Shown here: positions 1 through 12,761 of the stretch, piece after piece
How positions within the stretch are numbered: position 1 is the stretch's first letter
Layout: the number at the start of each line of letters is the position of its first letter
Assembly: GCA_964036315.1 (NCBI GenBank)
Contig: OZ038517.1
Span: 51,776,455-51,840,454, forward strand
Origin: Acanthosepion esculentum
Taxonomy: Eukaryota; Mollusca; Cephalopoda; Sepiida; Sepiidae
Length of the DNA: 64,000 nucleotides
Reading direction: 5' to 3'
Notes under the pieces: generated by a model
The model's database searches: none
What the model saw: only the letters and a program-made list of their open reading frames with translations
What the model was told of the DNA's origin: nothing
Translations under genes and position numbers: made by a program

Positions 1-201
1 ATATTCATTTTGTCCTTTTATACACACACAAAAACACACACACACACACACATACACACATACACATATACTAAGATAAACATCAATAAAGTTCAGTTCA
101 CATAAGGAAATTTATACGTTGTCAACTCTGAATTTCATAATTTTCCAATTGTCAGAACTATGGATAAGAATAATTCTTTTGACGACAGAATGTCTATATT
201 A

Positions 202-239
<38 letters not shown>

Positions 240-252
240 ACACACTCACATA

Positions 253-321
<69 letters not shown>

Positions 322-1967
322 GGTGCGATGTATAATGTCATTTTACTAATGTCGATTGTTGTTCAAAAACAAATAAAAAATAAAAACATTATTGCACCTA
401 CCTGTTACTTGTAGAATAATAATGCCTATCCACAAAATTCCGAAGGCTCGAAGATGGATCGAACCCTGTGCCATATTTTTACACTGTTTGTTCCTTTCGA
501 CGACGTCTTGTACAATAATAATAATCCTTTTTGAATGAATTTAGTTTTACCACGCCAGGAATTGTTGACACTCGCTTGTTTGATAGACTTTTTTTTTTAA
601 ACTTTAAATGGGCAGTTATTTTTCTTTCTTTCTTTAACTTTCGTCAAATTTTCAAACTTTGACCTCAAAGTTTGATAACCTCGTCTGTTGTAGACCTTGC
701 CGTATTCAAACTGTGTATATGTCATATATATATATATACATACATATATATATATAATATATGTGTTTATCTTTTATGTGTGTTTGTATTTGCGCGTTTG
801 CTTAGTGTGAATTTGATGCGTGCGTTTCCTGATAATTGAATTGCGTAAAAAAATATATCACAAGAGAAACGAATAAAAAATGTAGTTGTTTTTATCTTTG
901 TTTTTTTTTCATTTGTTTGTTTATTTTTATTTATGTTTTTTTTTTCTGTATTTGTTTAGCAATTTTTTTTAAATTTTAATTTTTCTATTTATTTTATTTT
1001 TTTATTTATTTTTTTTTTCGTTTTAATATTTCAAAATAAACAACGCTATTTTGACGAACTTTTTTGACATATTTCGCTGAATTTCCATGTATCGTCTCCA
1101 AGACTTTTCTTTTGGATGAATATAAAGTTGGTATCAAAAGAAATCTGTAGAAAAAAAAATCCCATTAAAAGTATAGCTGTGTGTATTTTTGTATATATAC
1201 GTTGATATATATATATATATATTTTTTACCAACCACCGACCCTTTGTAAATAACTATTTACTTACTTATCTGTGCGTGTGTATGCGTGTGTGTCTGTACG
1301 CGAGTACGTGAATTTGTGTGTTAAATGTGTTTCACGCCTTCTGAAATATCTTCTTTTTATATATATATCTATCTATCTATATATATATATATATATATGT
1401 ATACAGATATAGATATAGATATATATTTCTCCTTTTTGAAGTTTGTTGTTGTTGTTTATCTCCGGACAATGGCGTTTGAAAAGAAAAAAATAAACTGATC
1501 GATAAATCGATCTAATCCACGGATGGTAAAAAAAAATACAAAAAAAAAAACAAACAAATAATAAGACAATCGATGATACTTTGGTAAGGTGGGGGAGTCG
1601 ATGAAATAAAAAATATAAACAGATTTGTAATGTTTTTGTTTTTTTTGTTGTTGTTTTTTTTCCCGGGTGGGGGTAGAAAAAAAATAAAATAGATCGCACC
1701 GCAGCGAAGCGATCTACACAACTTGGCAGTTTAAACTTGAGTGGACTCTGTGCCGAGACCCGGTTGGTGCAAGTAGTATGGTGGGAGAAGGGGGAGAGCG
1801 AAAAAGACACTGAGATATAGAAAGGGTGGTAAAGAGAGATCGTCTAAACAAACGGAGAAGAGAAGAGGAAGAAGAAGGAAGTTCTGTGAAAAAAAGTCAT
1901 CAAACCAACAACTGCCTCTTACAGAAATAACACACAGCACTCACGCTCAAGTCTTGTTGACACACAC

Positions 1968-2009
<42 letters not shown>

Positions 2010-2086
2010 TAGGAAAAACTAGGTAATCCGTATGGGTAGACCCAATGAGGATAGAATCCAGAGAGCTCAATGTAAAACAGAGCTAA
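1..2086. other. AT-rich low-complexity stretch, no gene seen
   Basis: This stretch holds CA and TA microsatellites (about 27-66 and 203-317), T-rich runs, and short TA runs near 724-755, 1208-1222, 1359-1425 and 1978-2006. Open frames here are translations of the dinucleotide runs. I see no transposon protein, RNA gene or plausible exon. Confidence 0.7.
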
Positions 2087-2491
2087 TAATTTAAATAAAA
2101 ACAGACCACTTTAAGGTTCCATATAATAAATTATTTCACCACAGCCCTTCCAAAGGACAGTGGATCATCAGATTTATTTCCAAAGTTGAAATGAAAAAAT
2201 GAAAATATATTTACACATTTATGACGGGCAATAATAAGGAAACTCACGAAGTGGGGCAGTGTAGGGAGGTAGAGAGACAGCGTTGAGTTAGATGTAACAT
2301 TTCTATTGTTTCAAATTTAAATATTCGCTGAAATCTAGACATTGACACTTTAAATCTGTTAACGGAAGTTATATCTTGATTAGGAAGTGGGATAGAGAGA
2401 AATCTATATTGAAAAAAGAGAAAAAGAAAAAGAGAGAAAAAAAAGAGAAAGAGGTTGTAAACAAGTGTCATTAACTTCTATTTGAATATGC

Positions 2492-2552
<61 letters not shown>

Positions 2553-3424
2553 TTTTTTTTTTTTTTTTACTTTGAGATTTCGTAAATTTTTCAGTTTAAA
2601 CTGTCTAAGCCATTTAATTATATGTTAAAGTTTTTTTAAAAACCTTATTACGGACATTTTGGTGATTTAATGTGAAATAGTCGATTAAGAGGTATGTAGA
2701 GTTTACATTAAAACACTAGAAATCTTTTCTCAAATATAAGTTTACATCTAGTAGTAAGTGATTATTAAGATGATATCTTTATCAGTTTGAATTTTATTTA
2801 TGAGATTGATTAGGGACTACTTTTACATTGGTAAATTCTATTACTTAAAATTTAGTATTAATTTAATCTGGAGTGGCATTTTAACGCAATATTAGAGATC
2901 ATGCTCCATCATATTGTAAACACATCTATGTGAATTTCATACACATACGATCTTTCACATCTACAGTCACTTATACAGGTACACGTGTACTGATATACAT
3001 GGGTAATTTCATATATCTTCTTAGATGTTTCCGTATACTCACATATATGTGTATATATATATATAGGGGTGCAACTAGAATTTCCTAAAGAAACTTCTCT
3101 ACGAAAGAAATTGGGTGATGACTTTAGTATTTAATCATCAAAAATCTAAATATTTTATCATTAATAATGATTATTAAAACGTAATTCATTTAAGAAAACA
3201 ATATTGTAAGTGGGGTATTATTAAAACGTAATTCATTTAAGAAAACAATATTGTAAGTGGGGTAAAAATTAATAAACACTTGTAAGTCTTTTTTCTTTTA
3301 AACATTTTTACATACGTCCAACACATATACACACATATATATGCACACATAGGCACATATTTACACACACACACACATCCCCTCATACACATATACACAC
3401 ACCTATACATCTATCTATCCATAT

Positions 3425-3497
<73 letters not shown>

Positions 3498-3759
3498 CAC
3501 ATATACACCTATATATCCTATCTATATACCTACCCGTATCTATACATACATATCAATCTTCATATTGGCCAAACACAAATATATTTTTTCACAATACACA
3601 ACTATACAGATGTATTCCTATTTTTCTATATAAACAAATATACACATACATGTAAAAAACGTATGACTGTTTCAGTCCAAAAAACATATTTCGGCATGCA
3701 TACAGTTATGTGTTCATATTCACACATGAATAACAATATTTGAAGAGCAAAAATAAAGA

Positions 3760-5008
3760 TCAGGTAATATATTTTGTTAGGTTTAGATTGTTCTTATGCC
3801 GACATTTAAAAATTAGTTCACTATGACTGTTCAGTAATAGATCCGGATCTTTATGCCTTATAATGAAGATCTTTTCTTTTAGACACAGATCGCATCTGTC
3901 TCTGAAATTTATTGGAGTTCTGGCTCTCGAGATGAACTTCCACGTTATTTGTGGGGTTAAGCCACTCTCCAACAAATTCCAATAATGTTTTGACAGTGCC
4001 GTTTGGTTCTTCTTATGTCTATTTTTGAAGGACTGGCGGTGGTTATAGAATCGGTTCTTCCAACTACCCGCCGATATCCCTATGTAATTCTTCTTTTGCT
4101 CCATATTTTCTTTGGGGAAAATAGTTGCTTCATATATCACATTTTCCGCCAAGCACTGTCCCTCAACTGGGCAATTTGATCTTGTTCTGCAATTGCATGT
4201 TGATGATCTCATTTTGGATGTATTACTATCAGTCTTTACTTGGTTTTTATGTAGATTTTTCAAAATGTTAGTGTTATGTGAGCTAATAATTCTTTCTATA
4301 CTGTGCATGCAAGAGTAACTGATCTTTAAGTTCATTTTGTTAAATATCTTTTTTAAAAGTTGATTTTGGCTAAAATGTTTATCAATTAGCTTCATGAAGT
4401 ACTTTCCTATATTAATGTTAGAAAGGTTACAGAAAGGTGGATTGAACCATATAATTTTTCTTTTCCTATTTTTGGATTTAGTGGGTGTTTTATTATCTGA
4501 CCTATCTATATAGCTTAGTGTCTGTTTAAATTTACTTTTTAATAGGGCTTGATCATATTTAGACTTATTTTGGTTAAAAATGGTTTTACTAGAGGAGAGT
4601 TTATTTATTCTTGTGTTTACTGTATTTGGAATTTGCTTAATTATTGATTTCGGGTGGTTAGAGTAGATATTTATATATATGGGTGATTGGTTTTCCTTTT
4701 GGAAGGGTTTATAAGTGCTATTGTTGAGGTTAAATGTAACGTCTAGGAAGTTAACTATTTTTAGGTTGGAAGAAATTTCTATTTTAAAACCTAGAAATTT
4801 GAAGGCCTTAATTATTTTCTTTTGTAGTCGGGATGTTAAAGGGCCATTGGTATCAGGTACAGCAACTAGCCCATCATCTCTGTATAGTCCTACGTTTTGA
4901 GGGTCAAGGAATCTACTTAGGATATCTAAAGTATATATCCCTATTAAATCGGCTATTTGAGCTGAATCAAATGCACCCATTGGTACATCGAAGTTGTCGT
5001 TATTACTT
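3760..5008 (-). CDS. Penelope-like element RT/GIY-YIG protein, 5'-truncated, left arm
   Basis: This is the mirror copy of the right-arm ORF, with ATG at 4980 and stop at 3760. The open frame also runs upstream of the ATG to the palindrome axis at about 5008, so the ATG is internal and the real protein start is missing. It carries the last part of the reverse transcriptase palm (YRDDG, residues 33-37), the thumb and linker, a cysteine cluster (C262, C264, C270, C276) typical of Penelope-like proteins, and a GIY-YIG nuclease (YIG at 299-301, Asn384 near the end). Penelope RTs normally begin several hundred residues earlier, so this copy cannot make a full enzyme. No frameshift or stop is seen in the retained part, suggesting recent arrival. 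Function is inferred from motifs only. Confidence 0.85.
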
Positions 5009-5015
5009 TTAATCC

Positions 5016-6264
5016 AAGTAATAACGACAACTTCGATGTACCAATGGGTGCATTTGATTCAGCTCAAATAGCCGATTTAATAGGGATATATACTTTAGAT
5101 ATCCTAAGTAGATTCCTTGACCCTCAAAACGTAGGACTATACAGAGATGATGGGCTAGTTGCTGTACCTGATACCAATGGCCCTTTAACATCCCGACTAC
5201 AAAAGAAAATAATTAAGGCCTTCAAATTTCTAGGTTTTAAAATAGAAATTTCTTCCAACCTAAAAATAGTTAACTTCCTAGACGTTACATTTAACCTCAA
5301 CAATAGCACTTATAAACCCTTCCAAAAGGAAAACCAATCACCCATATATATAAATATCTACTCTAACCACCCGAAATCAATAATTAAGCAAATTCCAAAT
5401 ACAGTAAACACAAGAATAAATAAACTCTCCTCTAGTAAAACCATTTTTAACCAAAATAAGTCTAAATATGATCAAGCCCTATTAAAAAGTAAATTTAAAC
5501 AGACACTAAGCTATATAGATAGGTCAGATAATAAAACACCCACTAAATCCAAAAATAGGAAAAGAAAAATTATATGGTTCAATCCACCTTTCTGTAACCT
5601 TTCTAACATTAATATAGGAAAGTACTTCATGAAGCTAATTGATAAACATTTTAGCCAAAATCAACTTTTAAAAAAGATATTTAACAAAATGAACTTAAAG
5701 ATCAGTTACTCTTGCATGCACAGTATAGAAAGAATTATTAGCTCACATAACACTAACATTTTGAAAAATCTACATAAAAACCAAGTAAAGACTGATAGTA
5801 ATACATCCAAAATGAGATCATCAACATGCAATTGCAGAACAAGATCAAATTGCCCAGTTGAGGGACAGTGCTTGGCGGAAAATGTGATATATGAAGCAAC
5901 TATTTTCCCCAAAGAAAATATGGAGCAAAAGAAGAATTACATAGGGATATCGGCGGGTAGTTGGAAGAACCGATTCTATAACCACCGCCAGTCCTTCAAA
6001 AATAGACATAAGAAGAACCAAACGGCACTGTCAAAACATTATTGGAATTTGTTGGAGAGTGGCTTAACCCCACAAATAACGTGGAAGTTCATCTCGAGAG
6101 CCAGAACTCCAATAAATTTCAGAGACAGATGCGATCTGTGTCTAAAAGAAAAGATCTTCATTATAAGGCATAAAGATCCGGATCTATTACTGAACAGTCA
6201 TAGTGAACTAATTTTTAAATGTCGGCATAAGAACAATCTAAACCTAACAAAATATATTACCTGA
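5016..6264 (+). CDS. Penelope-like element RT/GIY-YIG protein, 5'-truncated, right arm
   Basis: A 406-codon frame from ATG 5044 to 6264, open upstream to the axis at about 5016. The residues just before the ATG (NNFDVP) continue a conserved Penelope RT block, so truncation falls inside the RT domain. In order: RT palm end with YRDDG (33-37), thumb, a lysine- and asparagine-rich linker, the cysteine cluster CNCRTRSNC...C (262-276), then the GIY-YIG nuclease with YIG at 299-301 and conserved Asn384 (LLLNSHSEL). Penelope-like elements use this nuclease to nick target DNA and the RT to copy their RNA. The frame is undamaged but lacks the RT N-terminus. About 1.6 kb of non-coding 3' sequence follows, ending at 7908. 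Confidence 0.85.
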
Positions 6265-6526
6265 TCTTTATTTTTGCTCTTCAAATATTGTTATTCATGT
6301 GTGAATATGAACACATAACTGTATGCATGCCGAAATATGTTTTTTGGACTGAAACAGTCATACGTTTTTTACATGTATGTGTATATTTGTTTATATAGAA
6401 AAATAGGAATACATCTGTATAGTTGTGTATTGTGAAAAAATATATTTGTGTTTGGCCAATATGAAGATTGATATGTATGTATAGATACGGGTAGGTATAT
6501 AGATAGGATATATAGGTGTATATGTG

Positions 6527-6599
<73 letters not shown>

Positions 6600-7450
6600 A
6601 TATGGATAGATAGATGTATAGGTGTGTGTATATGTGTATGAGGGGATGTGTGTGTGTGTGTAAATATGTGCCTATGTGTGCATATATATGTGTGTATATG
6701 TGTTGGACGTATGTAAAAATGTTTAAAAGAAAAAAGACTTACAAGTGTTTATTAATTTTTACCCCACTTACAATATTGTTTTCTTAAATGAATTACGTTT
6801 TAATAATACCCCACTTACAATATTGTTTTCTTAAATGAATTACGTTTTAATAATCATTATTAATGATAAAATATTTAGATTTTTGATGATTAAATACTAA
6901 AGTCATCACCCAATTTCTTTCGTAGAGAAGTTTCTTTAGGAAATTCTAGTTGCACCCCTATATATATATATACACATATATGTGAGTATACGGAAACATC
7001 TAAGAAGATATATGAAATTACCCATGTATATCAGTACACGTGTACCTGTATAAGTGACTGTAGATGTGAAAGATCGTATGTGTATGAAATTCACATAGAT
7101 GTGTTTACAATATGATGGAGCATGATCTCTAATATTGCGTTAAAATGCCACTCCAGATTAAATTAATACTAAATTTTAAGTAATAGAATTTACCAATGTA
7201 AAAGTAGTCCCTAATCAATCTCATAAATAAAATTCAAACTGATAAAGATATCATCTTAATAATCACTTACTACTAGATGTAAACTTATATTTGAGAAAAG
7301 ATTTCTAGTGTTTTAATGTAAACTCTACATACCTCTTAATCGACTATTTCACATTAAATCACCAAAATGTCCGTAATAAGGTTTTTAAAAAAACTTTAAC
7401 ATATAATTAAATGGCTTAGACAGTTTAAACTGAAAAATTTACGAAATCTC

Positions 7451-7503
<53 letters not shown>

Positions 7504-7902
7504 GCATATTCAAATAGAAGTTAATGACACTTGTTTACAACCTCTTTCTCTTTTTTTTCTCTCTTTTTCTTTTTCTCTTTTTTCAATATAGATTTCTCTC
7601 TATCCCACTTCCTAATCAAGATATAACTTCCGTTAACAGATTTAAAGTGTCAATGTCTAGATTTCAGCGAATATTTAAATTTGAAACAATAGAAATGTTA
7701 CATCTAACTCAACGCTGTCTCTCTACCTCCCTACACTGCCCCACTTCGTGAGTTTCCTTATTATTGCCCGTCATAAATGTGTAAATATATTTTCATTTTT
7801 TCATTTCAACTTTGGAAATAAATCTGATGATCCACTGTCCTTTGGAAGGGCTGTGGTGAAATAATTTATTATATGGAACCTTAAAGTGGTCTGTTTTTAT
7901 TT

Positions 7903-7909
<7 letters not shown>

Positions 7910-7968
<59 letters not shown>

Positions 7969-8321
7969 GGTTATTTACTGAACATAGTTTCGTCGGGCAT
8001 AAGGCTGCAGTTAATAATTGAAATAATTACTACTACATTAGGGTAAGGCCACCGAAAAAAATAGCCTTGGTGTGTGTTTGCGTGCTGTCCTGCGTGTGGG
8101 GGGGGGGTGAAAGAAAGGGTAAGAGAGAAAGAGAGAGAGAGAGAGAGAACTTCTCATGGCTATCCAAATGACACTCGTAACGACGGGTGCTGAAAATTTC
8201 GTGATTCGACCCACTTTCCAAAAACAGTTTGTTTGCTTTTTATAACCAAACGTCAGAACACTGATTTGGAGAAGTGGGTCAGAGCGAAAACATTTCAACC
8301 CAGCTTCGTATGCACAGTTAC
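7910..8321. repeat. TA microsatellite and unassigned spacer
   Basis: A TA run (about 7910-7966) abuts the right end of the palindrome. The rest contains a G run near 8099-8107 and an AG run near 8126-8150. No gene is recognised. Confidence 0.7.
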
Positions 8322-8396
<75 letters not shown>

Positions 8397-8413
8397 TGAT
8401 TCAGTTAAATATG

Positions 8414-8459
<46 letters not shown>

Positions 8460-8476
8460 TGATTCAGTTAAATATG

Positions 8477-8518
<42 letters not shown>

Positions 8519-8535
8519 TGATTCAGTTAAATATG

Positions 8536-8589
<54 letters not shown>

Positions 8590-8606
8590 TGATTCAGTTA
8601 AATATG

Positions 8607-8648
<42 letters not shown>

Positions 8649-8665
8649 TGATTCAGTTAAATATG

Positions 8666-8703
<38 letters not shown>

Positions 8704-8720
8704 TGATTCAGTTAAATATG

Positions 8721-8762
<42 letters not shown>

Positions 8763-8779
8763 TGATTCAGTTAAATATG

Positions 8780-8833
<54 letters not shown>

Positions 8834-8861
8834 TGATTCAACTAAATATGAATAGACTGAA

Positions 8862-8900
<39 letters not shown>

Positions 8901-8909
8901 TGAAGAGTC

Positions 8910-8954
<45 letters not shown>

Positions 8955-9079
8955 TGACTAGACTTATATATGTGAAGATTGAAATAGATAGATAGGTAGA
9001 TAGATAGATAGATAGATAGATATGAATAGACCGTGATACATAGATAGATAGATAGATAGTTATGAATAGACCGTGATAC

Positions 9080-9115
<36 letters not shown>

Positions 9116-9135
9116 TTATGAATAGACCGTGATAC

Positions 9136-9184
<49 letters not shown>

Positions 9185-9197
9185 AAGAAATAGGCAG

Positions 9198-9248
<51 letters not shown>

Positions 9249-9323
9249 AATAGGCAGAGATAGATAGATAGATATGAATAGACCGTGATACATAGATAGA
9301 TAGATGATAGATAGATAGATAGC

Positions 9324-9389
<66 letters not shown>

Positions 9390-9391
9390 TC
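8321..9391. repeat. Compound TAGA microsatellite with higher-order units
   Basis: About 1.07 kb of TAGA repeats. From 8395 to about 8840 the runs are broken at regular intervals by a short AT-rich phrase (gattcagttaaatatgaa), giving a higher-order unit of roughly 60-70 bp repeated about seven times. From about 9020 a different phrase (atgaatagaccgtgatacat) recurs four times. Long frames of Tyr-Leu-Ser-Ile on the minus strand are a by-product. Confidence 0.95.
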
Positions 9392-9659
9392 AAAATTGAT
9401 CTGCAATGTCAATTCTTATCTACTGTCTTCCTGATTACTTTTATATTGTTCTCGTTTCTCACACCCAGTAATCCCTTGTGTCTTAGTGGCTTTACTACCT
9501 TTTATGTGGTGAATAACTGTCATAAGTCGTCCTTTATTTATGACATAGTTCCGTTTAAACGCTAAGTCCTTACGCGATTTTCCGTGTAAGTTTTTTTCTA
9601 TAAATATTTTCATGCCAACTGCTTGGACGAACATTTTAGCCTCGTGCACTGCCTACATC

Positions 9660-10300
9660 AATTTATGGTTTGGTTTGGTTTGTTTTGTTTTACGGCATAT
9701 CAATGTCAATGGGTTATTTAATGGCGACAAGATTTTTATTTCTGGTAATATTGTTCTTAAAATTGCTTGTAAAATTTATTTTCAAAAATATATTGCTGGT
9801 AATATTTCTTTTTTCAAGATTTGGTTTTGTTTGTACCAACGTCAACAGGTTATTTAATCTTTTACAAGATTGTTATTGCGGGTATTATTTTTTTCAAAAA
9901 AAATGTATTGCTGGTAATACTCGTTTTCTTCAAACAAGTATTGCTGGTAAAAAAAATTTGTTCAAAAATTCATTGCTGGTAATATCTAAAGATAAATAAG
10001 TGTTTTGCTGGTACTAAAATCTATTTTTACACGTTCATAATATTTTGATCCTAGTTTGGGGGGTTAACTATTTACCCATAACTGTGACCACACCGGGTCA
10101 GCTTAGATCTGGAAGCAACAGGAATTAAAAGGTCGTTCCCCGCTCCTGAAAACCTCCTGATCAAAGGCCTTGCTGCTGGACGTAGTTTATCACCATACCC
10201 AGGACGCAAATATAGTTTATCGTCATACAGAGTACGGAAGAATTTAAGCGTGCTACTAGATTGACAACTGGGTCTCACCGTTTTACTGTTCAACTACTCT
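9660..10300. repeat. Dispersed repeat, also present near 37.2-38.2 kb
   Basis: The phrase tattgctggtaata recurs several times between 9790 and 9990. The 10060-10230 part (accgggtcag..., tgctggacgtagtttatc) resembles 38120-38235. The 9680-9730 part (catatcaa..., ggttatttaatg) resembles 37255-37290, and gttggtaatattt occurs near 37400. This looks like one old interspersed family. No coding capacity is recognised. Confidence 0.55.
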
Positions 10301-10640
10301 ACACTTGTCCAAAAGACCAGGGAGGAGTGTGAACTGGACGATAGATGAACCTATCGACTCCTAGTCATGAATAAAAAATAAATAGTAATAATTTCTGGGT
10401 TTAGGGGGAGACGTTAGAAGTATAGAGTTGAAATAGAACGAACCAAGGACCCATCCTGAGCAGGAAACAAGGGATAAAACTCTACACTTGTTCAAAAGAT
10501 CTGTGAGGTGTGTGAATGGGGTGATAGGTGAACCTATCTTCTGCTATCTTCTGGGAAAATAAAAATAAATAAATAAATAATAATATTCACAGTGTTTAGG
10601 CGGAAACGTTAGAAACTTTACCAAATAACAGAAACCATAT
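10296..10640. repeat. Tandem duplication, about 183-bp unit, two copies
   Basis: Two similar units start at about 10296 and 10480, both beginning ctctacacttgt and both containing gaacctatc and an agacgttagaa or aaacgttagaa phrase, with A-rich (aataaata) stretches. No gene is recognised. Confidence 0.65.
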
Positions 10641-10771
10641 CACTTGTCTTTCAGCAGATGTAACAACTAAAATGGGTTGCATATGTAACTTAAATAGAAA
10701 TTAAACACATAAACAAGATGTTGACTTTTACTACTAATCCAAAAAGTTAGGAAGGAAATTCATGTAGTCTA

Positions 10772-10842
10772 GGTACCATAGAGGAGAGTTTATCAGAGCA
10801 TTTACCATGAAAATATTTGTAGAAAAGACACAGGGAAGCTAT
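10772..10842 (-). pseudogene. CR1/Jockey-like LINE ORF fragment
   Basis: On the minus strand this reads IASLCLFYKYFHGKCSDKLS, closely matching the C-terminal part of the larger LINE at 47.8-48.1 kb (SLCLFYKYFHGNCSDE). Too short to do anything; it marks an old LINE 3' piece. Confidence 0.65.
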
Positions 10843-10988
10843 ATTATGGTGGTGGGAAATTTTATATGTCTATCTAAATCTGTCCTAGTCTATCAATCGA
10901 TCACAAATTTTCTTCTATCTATCTATGTCGGCTTGTTCATTATCCATCTGTCTATCTATTTCAATATATTCTCTATCTCAGTCTCTTC

Positions 10989-11033
<45 letters not shown>

Positions 11034-11067
11034 TACGGCTTGTTCATTATCCATCTGTCTATCTATC

Positions 11068-11370
11068 TGTTATGGTCCAATATCCTCGCACCACTGTTAT
11101 GGTCCAAGGTTAGGACCAAGGAAGAACAACACGAATACAAGAGTAGGATTAACAAAGATATATTACAACAGAATAATAATACAAGAAGTTGAAGGTGTTA
11201 GTATGACTGTCAGTCTGGTTTAGAGTGAACTACTATTGTCTCGACTCGTTCTGTCTCGACTCGTTCTGTCTCGACTCATTCCACTTCATTCTACCGTCTC
11301 TCTTGAGAGGCGCAGTATTTATAGTGTCAGGAAGAGTTCATTGTATTGTTACAGGTAAGATCCCATAACA
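11068..11370. mobile_element. Candidate solo LTR in a TCTA microsatellite
   Basis: The 303-bp block begins TGTTATGG and ends CCATAACA, a perfect 8-bp inverted pair with the usual TG...CA ends. It is flanked on both sides by CTATC, as a 5-bp target duplication would be, although the surrounding TCTA repeat makes that ambiguous. Inside are a TATTTATAG box (about 11318) and three tandem tctcgactc-type 15-mers (11237-11280). No internal coding region follows, so a solo LTR left by LTR-LTR recombination is inferred. Orientation is probably plus, from the TATA-like box. Confidence 0.6.
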
Positions 11371-11389
11371 CTATCTCAATTTGTTCCCT

Positions 11390-11395
11390 ATCTCA

Positions 11396-11450
<55 letters not shown>

Positions 11451-11452
11451 AA
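11390..11452. repeat. TCTA microsatellite
   Basis: An uninterrupted TCTA run. A related run lies at about 10985-11033, on the other side of the candidate solo LTR. Confidence 0.9.
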
Positions 11453-11734
11453 ATCACGTCAGGAGTACAACAAGGAGGAAATGAATGATTAAAAATGGCT
11501 TTGAGCAAGTGAGGGACTTGGCAATATCATCCTTTGAACATTGTGGACTGGCGCTACAGAATCACAAAGAACTGTACAAAATATATGTAAGCCACATTTG
11601 CACATTTTACTCTAAGAGAAAATAACAACATAATCAAGATGTTGATATTCCGCACTGCACCAGAAAAAAGGTTAGGAAGGAAAATCCCATCAGTACTAGA
11701 AAGAGAGATAACAGTTAGTGGACGTTTCATTTTC

Positions 11735-12118
11735 TTTCTTCTTCTTTTATTTTTAATTATATCATCTCCATGCAAGGCACTATAGCCACTAAAACACAAG
11801 GGATTACAAATGAAAGAATCAGAAAAAAGCGGGAAACATTATTAAGGAGCGAGATCAATAAAAAGAGGAGGAATCAAGAAGACAGTCGATAATGATTGAT
11901 ATTGCGTTTAAATATTTAAATTTGACTACAAAGCATGGAGTTGGAAGTGAGTTCCACAAGTGAGAAGTGCGAGAAAAGAAGCTATTAGCATAACAGTTAC
12001 AGCTGACCAATTCACCTGTGAATTGATGAGACTTTGCCGCCAATCGGCGCTTAAATTTATAAAGTCTAGGTACAGTTGCGAATATATCGTTCGGACAGTT
12101 ACACTGAAAGTACACCCT
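11735..12118 (-). pseudogene. CR1/Jockey-like LINE 3' end fragment
   Basis: The minus-strand frame 11855-12115 includes the family motif (FFSRTSHLWNSLP) seen also at 47.8 and 50.4 kb (SRTARLWNSLP, SRASRQRNSLP). The following 3' sequence (ccatgcaaggc..., cacaaggg) matches the 3' ends near 44.17, 47.67 and 50.27 kb. This is a 5'-truncated LINE remnant with no RT domain. Confidence 0.75.
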
Positions 12119-12477
12119 TGTGAAAATTAATTGAAACGACCGCTTTAGTTTTCTTTCTTTCCTTCTACCGTCAGTTTTAGACCCACTGAAGTAACAGGAT
12201 TTAATCGATTTCTATTTTCTCCTCAGATTAGGTCATTTGCAGTTGTGTTCAGGAATATGGATCTATTTTCGGAGTGTATAATGAAATCTATTTGGCTTTA
12301 AAAAATATTGCGTCATCCGTGATTGCATCAGATTTTTTTATCATGCCCAGACACTGTTGTCTCGACTGTCAATTAGTTGTCCTAAAGCCATTGTCAGCGA
12401 TGGACGTTACTCGAAGGAAGCGTACGAAAATTTTAATGCTGCACGAACACACTGACAAGCCTTACAAGTGAGCAAAT

Positions 12478-12552
12478 CAAAGTTTAATATAGACTGGCCC
12501 AGAAACTCTCATGATTTAAGTCCAATTGAGAATCTGTGGTCAATCAGCGAGA
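12478..12552 (+). pseudogene. Tc1-like transposase remnant around the catalytic Glu
   Basis: A short frame reads NIDWPRNSHDLSPIENLWSI, the conserved block containing the last catalytic residue (E of PIENLW) of Tc1-type DDE transposases. Upstream frames (12274-12471) may be decayed parts of the same gene but I cannot align them. Non-functional. Confidence 0.65.
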
Positions 12553-12675
12553 TACGACTTTGTGGAATGGACATACGAAGTACTAACATGTGCACTGAGT
12601 CATATTTCATTGGGAAAATACCCAAAAAAAATAATAATTGTGTTATTCGTTTTGTTTCAATTAATTTGCCCAACG

Positions 12676-12679
<4 letters not shown>

Positions 12680-12750
<71 letters not shown>
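12680..12750. repeat. TA microsatellite
   Basis: About 70 bp of TA beside a MITE-like inverted repeat. Open frames of alternating Ile-Tyr across it are spurious. Confidence 0.95.
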
Positions 12751-12752
<2 letters not shown>

Positions 12753-12761
12753 TAGCAATCC

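Larger units (their letters stand above)
2087..7908. repeat. 5.8-kb near-perfect palindrome (two inverted Penelope-like element copies)
   Basis: The left arm (2087-5008) is the reverse complement of the right arm (5016-7908) with a 7-bp spacer at 5009-5015. Paired positions add to 10024 through the coding part and to 9995 beyond the homopolymer, so the only length difference seen is in that run: 76 bases with one G on the left (2493-2568) against 47 A on the right (7456-7502). Both 406-codon ORFs translate identically. Similarity stops at 2086/7909. A TA run (3426-3492, mirrored at 6532-6598) and a 47-bp tandem duplication (3171-3264, mirrored) are also present in both arms. Identity this high means either a very recent inverted duplication, ongoing conversion between arms, or an assembly or read artefact. 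Confidence 0.93.

Noticed and set aside
2244..2471. 75-codon frame in both palindrome arms
   Set aside because: Lies in the non-coding 3' part of the Penelope-like element, rich in Phe and Leu from pyrimidine runs; no motif.
8322..9391. CRISPR-like array (regular repeats and spacers)
   Set aside because: The 'spacers' are TAGA runs and the context is a eukaryotic genome; it is a compound microsatellite.
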